Part shown: in pieces, positions 13,201 through 25,842 of the stretch
Layout of the letters: each line of letters begins with the position of its first letter
Position numbering within the stretch: position 1 is the first letter of the stretch
NCBI RefSeq assembly: GCF_963678635.1
Contig: NC_087064.1
Location: forward strand, 44,745,346-44,809,345
Direction of reading: 5' to 3'
DNA: 64,000 bases
Source of the DNA: Symsagittifera roscoffensis
Taxonomy: Eukaryota; Xenacoelomorpha; Acoela; Convolutidae
Program-made: the position numbers and the translations under genes
The notes under the pieces: generated by a model
Databases searched by the model: none
What the model saw: only the letters and a program-made list of their open reading frames with translations
Told to the model about the DNA's origin: nothing

Positions 13201-14900
13201 GGTTCGACCCTGTAGCACTCATGATTCGACCCTGTTCGACTTATGATTCGACTCTGGTCGACTCATGGTTCGACCCTGTTCGACTCATGATTCGACCCTG
13301 TTCGACTCATGATTCGACCCTGTTCCACTCATGATTCGACCATGATCGACTCATGATTCGACCCTGTTCAACTCATGATTTGACCCTGTTCCACTCATGA
13401 TTCGACCCGGTTCGACTCATGACTCTACTCTGTTCCACTCATGGTTCCACCCTGTTCGACTCATCATTTCACCCTGTTCGACTCATGATTCGACCCTGTT
13501 CGGCTCATGATTCGACCATGTTCGACTCATGATTCGACCCTGTTCGACTCATGATTCGACCATGATCGACTCATGATTCGACCCTGTTCGACTCATGATT
13601 CGACCATGATCGACTCATGATTCAAACCTGTTCGACTCATGATTCGACCCTGTTCGACTAATGATTCGACCCTGTTCCACTCATGATTCGACCCTGTTCG
13701 ACTCATGATTCGACCCTGTTCGACTCTTGATTCGACCCTGTTCGGCTCATGATTCGACCATGTTCGACTCATGATTCGACCATATTCGACTCATGATTCG
13801 ACCCTGTTCGACTTATGATTCGACTCTGGTCGACTCATTGTTCGACTCTGTTCGACTCATGATTCGACTCTGTTCCACTCATGATTCCACCCTGTTCGAC
13901 TCATGATTTCACCCTGGTCGACTCATGATTCGACCCTGTTCGACTCATGATTCGACCCTGTTCGACTCATGATTCGACCCTGTAGCACTCATGATTCGAC
14001 CCTGTTCGACTTATGATTCGACTCTGGTCGACTCATGGTTCGACCCTGTTCGGCTCATGATTCGACCATGTTCGACTCATGATTCGACCATGTTCGACTC
14101 ATGATTCGACCCTGTTCGACTCTTGATTCGACCCTGTTCGACTCATGATTCGACCCTGTTCGACTAATGATTCGACCCTGTTCCACTCATGATTCGACCC
14201 TGTTCGACTCATGATTCGACCCTGTTCGACTCTTGATTCGACCCTGTTCGACTCATGATTCGACCATGTTCGACTCATGATTCGACCTTGTTCGACTCAT
14301 GATTCGACCCTGTTGCACTCATGATTCGACCCTGTTCGGCTTATGATTCGACTCTGGTCGACTCATTGTTCGACCCTGTTCGACTCATGATTCGACTCTG
14401 TTCCACTCATGATTCCACCCTGTTCGACTCATGATTTCACCCTGGTCGACTCATGATTCGACCCTGTTCGACTCATGATTCGACCCTGTTCGACTCATGA
14501 TTCGACACTGTAGCACTCATGATTCGACCCTGTTCGACTTATGATTCGACTCTGGTCGACTCATGGTTCGACCCTGTTCGACTCATGATTCGACCATGAT
14601 CGACTCATGATTCGACTCTGGTCGACTCATGATTCGACCCTGTTCTACTCATGATTCGACCATGATCGACTCATGATTCGACCCTGTTCGACTCATGATT
14701 CGACCCTGTTCGACTCATGATTCGACCATGATCGACTCATGATTCAAACCTGTTCGACTCATGATTCGACCCTGTTCCACTCATGATTCGACCCTGTTCG
14801 ACTCATGATTCGACGCTGTTCCACTCATGATTCGACCCTGTTCGACTCATGATTCGACCCTGTTTGACTCTTGATTCGACCCTGTTCGACTCATGATTCG
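10261..14900 (+). repeat. Mosaic zone mixing HOR families A and B
   Basis: Family A markers (CTGTAGCAC at 11430, 11980, 12024, 13212, 13982 and 14510; GTTGCACTC at 11782, 12266, 12948 and 14312) alternate with family B blocks (ATTGGACCATG at 10980; ATTCAAACCTG at several places; CTGTTCGGCTTATG around 10450-11260). The two families are interleaved rather than abutting once, which implies repeated exchange between them. The register stays in exact 22-bp multiples throughout. Confidence 0.8.
12480..13798 (+). repeat. 858-bp-offset duplicate block, also present near 5040
   Basis: The rare string ACTCATGACTCTACTCTG occurs at 12557 and 13415 (858 bp apart, 39 monomers) and at 5121 (7436 bp upstream of 12557, exactly 338 monomers). 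Flanking rare variants travel with it: CTGTTCAACTCATG, GATTTGACCCTGTTCC, GACCCGGTTCG, then CATCATTTCACCC. In the 858-bp pair the shared tract is about 12480-12940 against 13338-13798 and includes CGACTAATGATTCG. The same module in three places links family B to the mosaic zone. Confidence 0.8.
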
Positions 14901-14910
14901 ACCCTGTTCG

Positions 14911-16170
14911 ACTAATGATTTGACCCTGTTGCATTCATGATTCGACCCTGTTCGACTTATGATTCGACTCTGGTCGTTTCATGGTTCGACCCTGTTCGAC
15001 TCATGATTCGACTCTGTTCCACTCATGATTCCACCCTGTTCGACTCATGATTTCACCCTGTTCGACTCATGATTCGACCCTGTTCGACTCATGATTCGAC
15101 CCTGTTGCATTCATGATTCGACCCTGTTCGACTTTTGATTCGACTCTGGTCGACTCATGGTTCGATCCTGTTCGACTCATGATTCGACTCTGTTCCACTC
15201 ATGATTCCACCGTGTTCGACTCATGATTTCACCCTGTTCGACTCATGATTCGACCATGTTCGATCTCATGATTCGACCCTGTTCGACTCATGATTCGACC
15301 CTGTTCGACTCATGATTCGACCATGATCGACTCATGTTTCGACCCTGTTCGACTCATGATTCGACCCTGTTCCACTCATGATTCGATCCTGTTCGACTCA
15401 TGATTTGACCCTGTTCCACTCATGATTCGACCCTGTTCGATTCATGATTGGACCCTGTTCGACTCATGATTCGACCCTGCTCGACTCATGATTCGACTCT
15501 ATTCCACTCATGATTCCACCCTCTTCGACTCATGATTCGACCCTGTTCGACTAATGATTTGACCCTGTTGCATTCATGATTCGACCCTGTTCGACTTATG
15601 ATTCGACTCTGGTCGTTTCATGGTTCGACCCTGTTCGACTCATGATTCGACTCTGTTCCACTCATGATTCCACCCTGTTCGACTCATGATTTCACCCTGT
15701 TCGACTCATGATTCGACCCTGTTCGACTCATGATTCGACCCTGTTGCATTCATGATTCGACCCTGTTCGACTTTTGATTCGACTCTGGTCGACTCATGGT
15801 TCGATCCTGTTCGACTCATGATTCGACTCTGTTCCACTCATGATTCCACCGTGTTCGACTCATGATTTCACCCTGTTCGACTCATGATTCGACCATGTTC
15901 GATCTCATGATTCGACCCTGTTCGACTCATGATTCGACCCTGTTCGACTCATGATTCGACCATGATCGACTCATGTTTCGACCCTGTTCGACTCATGATT
16001 CGACCCTGTTCCACTCATGATTCGATCCTGTTCGACTCATGATTTGACCCTGTTCCACTCATGATTCGACACTGTTCGACTCATGATTGGACCCTGTTCG
16101 ACTCATGATTCGACCCTGCTCGACTCATGATTCGACTCTATTCCACTCATGATTCCACCCTCTTCGACTC
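14911..16170 (+). repeat. 639-bp tandem duplication
   Basis: Copy 1 is about 14911-15549 and copy 2 about 15550-16170. Both begin with ACTAATGATTTGACCC and carry GTTGCATTCATG, CTGGTCGTTTCATGG, CACCGTGTTCG and the one-base insertion CGATCTCATG (near 15264 and 15903, 639 bp apart). The insertion makes the unit 29 monomers plus 1 bp. Only a few substitutions separate the copies, such as CCCTGTTCGATTC against CACTGTTCGACTC near 15430 and 16070. Confidence 0.88.
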
Positions 16171-16623
16171 ATGATTTCACCCTGTTCAACGCATGATTCG
16201 ACCCTGTTCGACTCATGATTCGACCCTGTTCGACTCATGATTCGACCATGATCGACTCATGATTCGACCCTGTTCGACTCATGATTCGACCCTGTTCGAC
16301 TCATGATTCGACCCTGTTCGACTCATGATTCGACCCTGTTCGACTCTTGATTCGACCCTGTTCGACTCATGATTCGACCCTGTTCGACTCATGATTCGAC
16401 CCTGTTCCACACATGATTCGACCCGGTTCGACTCATGACTCGACTCTGTTCCACTCATGGTTCCACCCTGTTCGACTCATCATTTCATCCTGTTCGACTC
16501 ATGATTCGACCCTGTTCGACTCATGATTCTACCCTGTTCTACTCATGATTCGACCCTGTTCGACTCATGATTCGACCATGATCGACTCATGATACGACCC
16601 TGTTCGACTCATGTTTCGACCCT

Positions 16624-17459
16624 GTTCCATTCATGATTCGACCCTGTTCGACTCATGATTCGACCCTGTTCCACTCATGATTCGACCTTGTTCGACTCAT
16701 GATTCGACCCTGTTCGACTCATGATTCGACTCTGTTCGACTCATGATTCGACCCTGTTCGACTCATGATTCGACCCTGTTCGACTCATGTTTCGACCCAG
16801 TTCCACTCGTGATTCGACCCTATTCGAATCATGATTCGACTCTGTTCGACTCATGGTTCGACCCGGTTCGACTCATGATTCGACTCTGTTCCACTCATGA
16901 TTCCAACCTGTTCGACTCATGATTTCACCCTGTTCGACTCATGATTCGACCCTGTTCGACTCATGATTCGACCCTGTTCGACTCATGATTTGACCCGGTT
17001 CGACTCGTGATTCGACCCCGTTCCACTCATGATTCGACCCTGTTCCATTCATGATTCGACCCTGTTCGACTCATGATTCGACCCTGTTCCACTCATGATT
17101 CGACCTTGTTCGACTCATGATTCGACCCTGTTCGACTCATGATTCGACTCTGTTTGACTCATGATTCGACCCTGTTCGACTCATGCTTCGACCCTGTTCG
17201 ACTCATGTTTCAACCCAGTTCCACTCGTGATTCGACCCTATTCGAATCATGATTCGACTCTGTTCGACTCATGGTTCGACCCGGTTCGACTCATGATTCG
17301 ACTCTGTTCCACTCATGATTCCAACCTGTTCGACTCATGATTTCACCCTGTTCGACTCATGATTCGACCCTGTTCGACTCATGATTCGACCCTGTTCGAC
17401 TCATGATTTGACCCGGTTCGACTCGTGATTCGACCCCGTTCCACTCATGATTCGACCCT
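16624..17459 (+). repeat. 418-bp (19-monomer) tandem duplication
   Basis: GTTCCATTCATG at 16624 and 17042, GACCCAGTTCCACTCG near 16794 and 17212, and ATTTGACCCGG near 16988 and 17406 are each 418 bp apart. Both copies also hold CCCTATTCGAATCATG and ACTCGTGATTCG. Minor differences include TTCGACCCAG against TTCAACCCAG. Region-specific variants are dense here, which suggests an older part of the array that was locally copied. Confidence 0.85.
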
Positions 17460-19000
17460 GTTCCACTCATGATTCGAACCTGTTCGACTCATGATTCGAC
17501 CCTGTTCCACTCATGATTCGAACCTGTTCGACTCATGATTCGACCTTGTTCCAGTTATGATTCCACCCTGTTCGATTCATGATATCACCCTGTTCGACTC
17601 ATGGTCCGACTTGGTTCGACTCATGATTCGACTCTGTTCCACTCATGATTCCACCCTGTTCGACTCATGGTTTCACCCTATTTGACTCATGATTCGACCC
17701 TGTTCGACTCATGATTCAACCCTGTTCGACTCATGATTTGACCCTGTTCGAGTCATGATTCGATCCTGTTCCACTCATGATTCGACACTGTTCGACTCAT
17801 GATTCGACCCTGTTCCACTCATGGTTCGACCCTGTTCGACTCATGATTCGACCCTGTTCCACTTATGATTCGACACTATTCGACTCATGATTCGACCCTG
17901 TTCGACTCATGATTCCACCCTGTTCGAATCTTGGTTCGACCTTGTTCGACTCATGATTCGACCCTGTTCGACTCATGATTCGACCCTGTTCCACTCATGA
18001 TTCGACCCGGTTCGACTCATGACTCGACTCTGTTCCACTCATCGTTCCACCCTGTTCGGCTCATCATTTCATCCTGTTCGACTCATGATTCGACCCTGTT
18101 CGACTCATGATTCGACCCTGTTCGACTCATGATTCGACCCTGTTCGACTCATGATTCGACCATGATCGACTCATGATACGACCCTGTTCGACTCATGTTT
18201 CGACCCTGTTCCATTCATGATTCGACCCTGTTCGACTCATGATTCGACCCTGTTCCACTCATGATCCGACCTTGTTCGACTCATGATTCGACCCTGCTCG
18301 ACTCATGATTCGACCCTGTTCGACTCATGATTCGACCCTGTTCGACTCATGATTCGACCCTGTTCGACTCATGTTTCGACCCAGTTCCACTCATGATTCG
18401 ACCCTGTTCGATTCATGATTTGACCCTGTTCGACTCATGATTCGACCCTGTACCACTCATGATTCGACTCTGTTCCACTCATGATTCCAACCTGTTCGAC
18501 TCATGGTTTCACCCTGTTCGACTCGTGATTCGACCCTGTTCCATTTATGATTCGACACTGTTCGACTCATGATTCGACCCTGTTCCACTCATGATTCGAA
18601 CCTGTTTGACTCATGATTCGACCTTGTTCCAGTTATGATTCCACCCTGTTCGATTCATGATTTCACCCTGTTCGACTCATGGTTCGACCCGGTTCGACTC
18701 ATGATTCGACTCTGTTCCACTCATGATTCCACCCTGTTCGACTCATGATTTCACCCTGTTCGACTCATGATTCGACCCTGTTCGACTCATGATTCGACCC
18801 TGTTCGACTCATGATTTGACCCTGTTCGACTCATGATTCGAACCTGTTCCACTCATGATTCGACACTGTTCGACTCATGATTCGACCCTGTTCCACTCAT
18901 GATTCGACCCTGTTCGACTCATGATTCGACCCTGTTCCACTTATGATTCGACACTGTTCGACTCATGATTCGACCCTGTTCGACTCATGATTCCACCCTG
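17460..19000 (+). repeat. 1078-bp-offset duplicate block
   Basis: CTTGTTCCAGTTATGATTCC (CCAGTTATG at 17551 and 18629) and CTGTTCCACTTATG (ACTTATG at 17861 and 18939) recur at 1078 bp, exactly 49 monomers. The intervening order of variants agrees: TTCGATTCATG, a GGTTCGAC-type unit, CTGTTCCACTCATGATTCC, and so on. The first copy has extra divergence, for example GATATCACCC for GATTTCACCC and GGTCCGACTTGG for GGTTCGACCCGG. Confidence 0.8.
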
Positions 19001-19009
19001 TTCGACTCA

Positions 19010-20600
19010 TGATTCGACCCTGTTCGACTCATGATTCGACCATGATCGACTCATGATTCGACCCTGTTCGATTCATGTTTCGACCCTGTTCCACTCATGA
19101 TTCGACCCTGTTCGACTCATGTTTCGACCCCGTTCCACTCATGATTCGACCCTGTTCGACTCATGATTCAACCCTATTCGACTCATGATTCGACCCTGTT
19201 TCACTCATGATTCGACCCAGCTCGAATCATGATTTGACCCTGTTCGACTCATGATTCGACCCGGTTCGACTCATGATTTCACCCTGTTCGACTCATGATT
19301 GGACCCTGTTCGACTCATGATTCGACCCTGTTCGACTCATGATTCGACCCTGTTCGACTCATGATTCGACCCTGTTCCACTCATGATTCGACCATGATCG
19401 ACTCATGATTCGACCCTGTTCGACTCATGATTCGACCCTGTTCCACTCATGTTTCGACCCTGTTCGACTCATGATTCGACCCTGTTCGACTCATGATTCG
19501 ACCCTGTTCGACTCTTGATTCGACCATGATCGACTCATGATTCGACCCTGTTCGACTCATGTTTCGACCCTGTTCCACTCATGATTCGACCCTGTTCGAC
19601 TCATGTTTCGACCCCGTTCCACTCATGATTCGACCCTGTTCGACTCATGATTCAACCCTATTCGATTCATGTTTCGACCCTGTTCCACTCATGATTCGAC
19701 CCTGTTCGACTCATGTTTCGACCCCGTTCCACTCATGATTCGACCCTGTTCGACTCATGATTCAACCCTATTCGACTCATGATTCGACCCTGTTTCACTC
19801 ATGATTCGACCCAGCTCGAATCATGATTTGACCCTGTTCGACTCATGATTCGACCCGGTTCGACTCATGATTTCACCCTGTTCGACTCATGATTGGACCC
19901 TGTTCGACTCATGATTCGACCCTGTTCGACTCATGATTCGACCCTGTTCGACTCATGATTCGACCCTGTTCCACTCATGATTCGACCATGATCGACTTAT
20001 GATTCGACCCTGTTCGACTCATGATTCGACCCTGTTCCACTCATGTTTCGACCCTGTTCGACTCATGATTCGACCCTGTTCGACTCATGATTCGACCCTG
20101 TTCGACTCTTGATTCGACCATGATCGACTCATGATTCGACCCTGTTCGACTCATGTTTCGACCCTGTTCCACTCATGATTCGACCCTGTTCGACTCATGT
20201 TTCGACCCCGTTCCACTCATGATTCGACCCTGTTCGACTCATGATTCAACCCTATTCGACTCATGATTCGACCCTGTTTCAGTCATGATTCGACCCAGCT
20301 CGAATCATGATTTGACCCTGTTCGACTCATGATTCGACCCGGTTCGACTCATGATTTCACCCTGTTCGACTCATGATTGGACCCTGTTCGACTCATGATT
20401 CGACCCTGTTCGACTCATGATTCGACCCTGTTCGACTCATGATTCGACCCTGTTCCACTCATGATTCGACCATGATCGACTCATGATTCGACCCTGTTCG
20501 ACTCATGATTCGACCCTGTTCCACTCATGTTTCGACCCTGTTCGACTCATGATTCGACCCTGTTCGACTCATGATTCGACCCTGTTCGACTCTTGATTCG
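19010..20600 (+). repeat. 594/484-bp HOR with CAGCTCGAATCATG marker
   Basis: CAGCTCGAATCATGATTTG occurs at 19218, 19812 and 20296, spacings of 594 and 484 bp (27 and 22 monomers). The 110-bp difference is a five-monomer internal duplication: the run TTCATGTTTCGACCC, CATGTTTCGACCCCG, TTCAACCCTATTCG is doubled at about 19560-19770. Otherwise the units are almost identical, carrying GACCCGGTTCG, GATTTCACCC, ATTGGACCC and ACTCTTGATTCGACCATG in the same order. This is the clearest case in the window of an HOR growing by an internal duplication. Confidence 0.85.
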
Positions 20601-22900
20601 ACCCTATTCGAATCATGATTCGACCCTGTTAGACTCATGATTCGACCCTGTTGCACTCATGATTTGACCCTGTTCGACTCATGATTCGACCCTGTTCGAC
20701 TCATGATTCGACCCTGTTCGACTCAGGATTCGACCCTGTTCCACTCATGATTCGACCCTGTTCGACTCATGATTCGACCCTGTTCGACTCTTGGTTCGGC
20801 CCTGTTCGACTCTTGATTCGATCCTGTTCGACTCATGATTCAACCCTGCTCGACTCATGATTTGACTCTGTTCCTTTATTGATTCGACCCTTTTTGACTC
20901 ATGTATTGACCCTGTTCGACTCATGTTCCGACCCTGTTCGACTCATGATTCGACCCTGTTCGACTCATGATTCGACCATGTTCGACTCATGATTCGACCC
21001 TGTTCGACTCAAGATTCGACCCTGTTCCACTCATGATTCGACCCTGTTCGACTCATGATTCGACCCTGTTCCACTCATGATTCGATTCTGTTCGACTCAT
21101 GATTCGACCCTGTTCGACTCTTGATTCGACCCTGTTCGAATCATGATTCGACCCTGTTCGACTCATGATTCGACCCTGTTGCACTCATGATTTGACCCTG
21201 TTCGACTCATGATTCGACCCTGTTCGACTCATGATTCGACCCTGTTCGACTCAGGATTCGACCCTGTTCCACTCATGATTCGACCCTGTTCGACTCATGA
21301 TTCGACCCTGTTCGACTCTTGGTTCGACCCTGTTCGACTCTTGATTCGATCCTGTTCGACTCATGATTCAACCCTGCTCGACTCTTGATTTGACTCTGTT
21401 CCTTTATTGATTCGACCCTGTTTGACTCATGTATTGACCCTGTTCGACTCATGTTTCGACCCTGTTCGACTCATGATTCGACCCTGTTCGACTCATGATT
21501 CGACCATGTTCGACTCATGATTCGACCCTGTTCGACTCAAGATTCGACCCTGTTCCACTCATGATTCGACCCTGTTCGACTCATGATTCGACCCTGTTCG
21601 ACTCATGATTCGACCCTGTTCGACTCTTGATTCGACCCTGTTCGAATCATGATTCGACCCTGTTCGACTCATGATTCGACCCTGTTGCACTCATGATTTG
21701 ACCCTGTTCGACTCATTATTCGACCCTGTTCGACTCATGATTCGACCCTGTTCGACTCAGGATTCGACCCTGTTCCACTCATGATTCGACCCTGTTCGAC
21801 TCATGATTCGACCCTGTTCGACTCTTGGTTCGACCCTGTTCGACTCTTGATTCGATCCTGTTGGACTCATGATTCAACCCTGCTCGACTCATGATTTGAC
21901 TCTGTTCCTTTATTGATTCGACCCTGTTTGACTCATGTTTTGACTCTGTTCGACTCATGATTCGACCCTGTTCGACTCTTGGTTCGGCCCTGTTTGACTC
22001 TTGATTCGATCCTGTTCGACTCATGATTCAACCCTGCTCGACTCATGATTTGACTCTGTTCCTTTATTGATTCGACCCTGTTTGACTCATGTATTGACCC
22101 TGTTCGACTCATGTTTCGACCCTGTTCGACTCATGATTCGACCCTGTTCGACTCATGATTCGACCATGTTCGACTCATGATTCGACCCTGTTCGACTCAA
22201 GATTCGACCCTGTTCCACTCATGATTCGACCCTGTTCGACTCATGATTCGACCCTGTTCCACTCATGATTCGACCGTGTTCGACTCATGATTCGACCCTG
22301 TTCGACTCTTGATTCGACCCTGTTCGAATCATGATTCGACCCAGTTCGACTCATGATTCGACCCTGTTGCACTCATGATTTGACCCTGTTCGACTCATGA
22401 TTCGACCCTGTTCGACTCATGATTCGACCCTGTTCGACTCAGGATTCGACCCTGTTCCACTTATGATTCGACCCTGTTCGACTCATGATTCGACCCTGTT
22501 CGACTCATGATTCAACCCTGCTCGACTCATGATTTGACTCTGTTCCTTTATTGATTCGACCCTGTTTGACTCATGTATTGACCCTGTTCGACTCATGTTT
22601 CGACCCTGTTCGACTCATGATTCGACCCTGTTCGACTCATGATTCGACCATGTTCGACTCATGATTCGAACCTGTTCGACTCAAGATTCGACCCTGTTCC
22701 ACTCATGATTCGACCCTGTTCGACTCATGATTCGACCCTGTTCCACTCGTGATTCGACCCTGTTCGACTCATGATTCGACCCTGTTCGACTCATGATTCG
22801 ACCATGATCGACTCATGATTCGACCTTGTTCGACTCATGATTCGACCCTGTTCCACTCATGATTCGACCCTGTTCGACTCATGATTCGACCCTGTTCGAC
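20600..22900 (+). repeat. HOR of about 500 bp with TTCCTTTATTG marker
   Basis: TTCCTTTATTG occurs at 20871, 21399, 21905, 22059 and 22543, intervals of 528, 506, 154 and 484 bp, all multiples of 22. The neighbouring order is ACTCTTGGTTCG, ATTCAACCCTGCTCG, GATTTGACTCTG, TTCCTTTATTG, CTGTTTGACTCATGTATTG, then ACTCAAGATTCG, GTTGCACTCATGATTTG and ACTCAGGATTCG. The 154-bp interval marks an internal deletion of an HOR copy. A further copy at 23953, with GATTTGACCC, lies inside the next family. Confidence 0.85.
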
Positions 22901-25842
22901 TCATGATTCAACCCTGTTCGACTCATGGTTCGACCCTGTTTCACTCATGATTCGACCCAGCTCGAATATTGATTCGACCCTGTTCGACTCATGGTTCGAC
23001 CCGGTTCGACTCATGATTCGAACCTGTTCCACTCAAGATTCGACCCTGTTCGACTCATGATTCGACCCTGTTCGATTCAAGATTCGACCCTGTTCCACCC
23101 ATGATGCGACCCTTTTCGACTCATGATTCGACCCTGTTCGACTCATGATTCGACACTGTTCGAATCATGATTCGACCCTGTTCGACTCATGATTCGACCA
23201 TAATCGACTCATGATTCGACCCTGTTCGACTCGTGATGCGACCCTGTTCCACTCATGATTCGACCCTGTTCGACTCATGATTCGACCCCGTTCCACTCAT
23301 GATTCGACCCTGTTCGACTCATGATTCAACCCTGTTCGACTCATGATTCGACCCTGTTTCACTCATGATTCGACCCAGCTCGAACCTTGATTCGAACCTG
23401 TTCCACTCAAGATTCGACCCTGTTCGACTCATGATTCGACCCGGTTCGACTCATGATTCGAACCTGTTCCACTCAAGATTTGACCCTGTTCGACTCATGA
23501 TTCGACCCTGTTCGACTCAAGATTCGATCCTGTTCCAAACCCTGATTCGACCCTGTTCGACTCATGATTCGACCCTGTTCGATTCATGATTCGATCCTGT
23601 TCGACTCATGATTCGACGCTGTTCGACTCATGACTCGACCATGATCGACACATGATTCGACCCTGTTCGACTCATGATTCGACACTGTTCCACTCATGAT
23701 TCGACCCTGTTCGACTCATGATTCGACCCCGTTCGACTCATGATTCGACCCTGTTGGACTTATGACTCGTCCCCTGTTCGACTCATGATTCGACCCTGTT
23801 CGACTCATGTTTCGATCCTGTTCGACTCATGACTCAACCCTGTTCGACTTATGACTCGTCCCTGTTCGACTCATGATTCGACCCTGTTCGACTCATGATT
23901 CGATCCTGTTCGACTCATGATTCAACCCTGCTCGACTCATGATTTGACCCTGTTCCTTTATTGATTCGACCCTGTTTGACTCATGTATTGACCCTGTTCG
24001 ACTCATGTTTCGACCCTGTTCGACTCATGATTCGACCCTGTTCGACTCATGATTCGACCATGTTCGACTCATGATTCGACCCTGTTCGACTCAAGATTCG
24101 ACTCTATTCCACCCATGATTCGACCCTGTTCGACTCATGATTCGACCCTGTTCCACTCATGATTCGACCCTGTTCGACTCATGATTCGATCCTGTTCGAC
24201 TCATGATTCGACCATGATCGACTCATGATTCGACCCTGTTCGACTCATGATTCGACCCTGTTCCACTCATGATTCGACCCTGTTCGACTCATGAATCGAA
24301 CCCTGTTCGACTCATGGTTCGACCCTGTTTCACTCATGATTCCACCCAGCTCGAATCTTGATTCGACCCTGTTCGACTCCTGGCTCGACCCCGTTCGACT
24401 CATGATTCGAACCTGTTCCACTCAAGATTCGACCCTGTTCGACTCATGTTTCGACCCTGTTCGATTCAAGATTCGACCCTGTTCCACCCATGATTCGACT
24501 CTTTTCGACTCATGATTCGACCCTGTTCGACTCATGATTCGACCCTGTTCGAGTCATGATTGGACCCTGTTCGACTCATGATTCGACCCTGTTTCACTCA
24601 TGATTCGACCCAGCTCGAACCTTGATTCGACCCTGTTCGACTAATGATTCGACCCGGTTCGACTCATGATTCGAACCTGTTCCACTCAAGATTCGACCCT
24701 GTTCGACTCATGATTCGACCCGGTTCGACTCATGATTCGAACCTGTTCCACTCAAGACTCGACCCTGTTCGACTCATGATTCGACCCTGTTCGAGTCAAG
24801 ATTCGACCCTGTTCCAACCATGATTCGACCCTGTTCGACTCATGATTCGACCCTGTTCGACTCATGATTCGACCCTGTTCGACTCATGATTCGACCCTGT
24901 TCGACTCATGATTCGACCATGATCGACTCATGATTGGACCCTGTTCGACTCATGATTCGACCCTGTTTCACTCATGATTCGACCCAGCTCGAACCTTGAT
25001 TCGACCCTGTTCGACTCATGATTCGACCCGGTTCGACTCATGATTCGAACCTGTTCCACTCAAGATTCGACCCTGTTCGACTCATGATTCGACCCGGTTC
25101 GACTCATGATTCGAACCTGTTCCACTCAAGACTCGACCCTGTTCGACTCATGATTCGACCCTGTTCGAGTCAAGATTCGACCCTGTTCCAACCATGATTC
25201 GACCCTGTTCGACTCATGATTCGACCCTGTTCGACTCATGATTCGACCCTGTTCGACTCATGATTCGACCCTGTTCGACTCATGATTCGACCATGATCGA
25301 CTCATGATTCAACCCTGTTCGACTCATGATTCGACCCTGTTCCACTCATGATTCGACCCTGTTTGACTCATGATTCGACCCCGTTCCACTCATGATTCGA
25401 CCCTGTTCGACTCATGATTCAACCCTGTTCGACTCATGATTCGACCCTGTTTCACTCATGATTCGACCCAGCTCGAATCTTGATTCGACCCTGTTCGACT
25501 CATGATTCGACCCGGTTCGACTCATGATTCGAACCTGTTCCACTCAAGATTCGACCCTGTTCGACTCATGATTCGACCCTGTTCGACTCATGATTCGACC
25601 ATGGTCGACTCATGATTCGACCCTGTTCGACCTATGATTCGACCCTGTTCCACTCATGATTCGACCCTGTTTGACTCATGATTCGACCCCGTTCCACTCA
25701 TGATTCGACCCTGTTCGACTCATGATTCGACCCTGTTCGACTCATGATTCGACCCCGTTCCACTCATGATTCGACCCTGTTCGACTCATGATTCAACCCT
25801 GTTCGACTCATGGTTCGACCCTGTTTCACTCATGATTCGACC

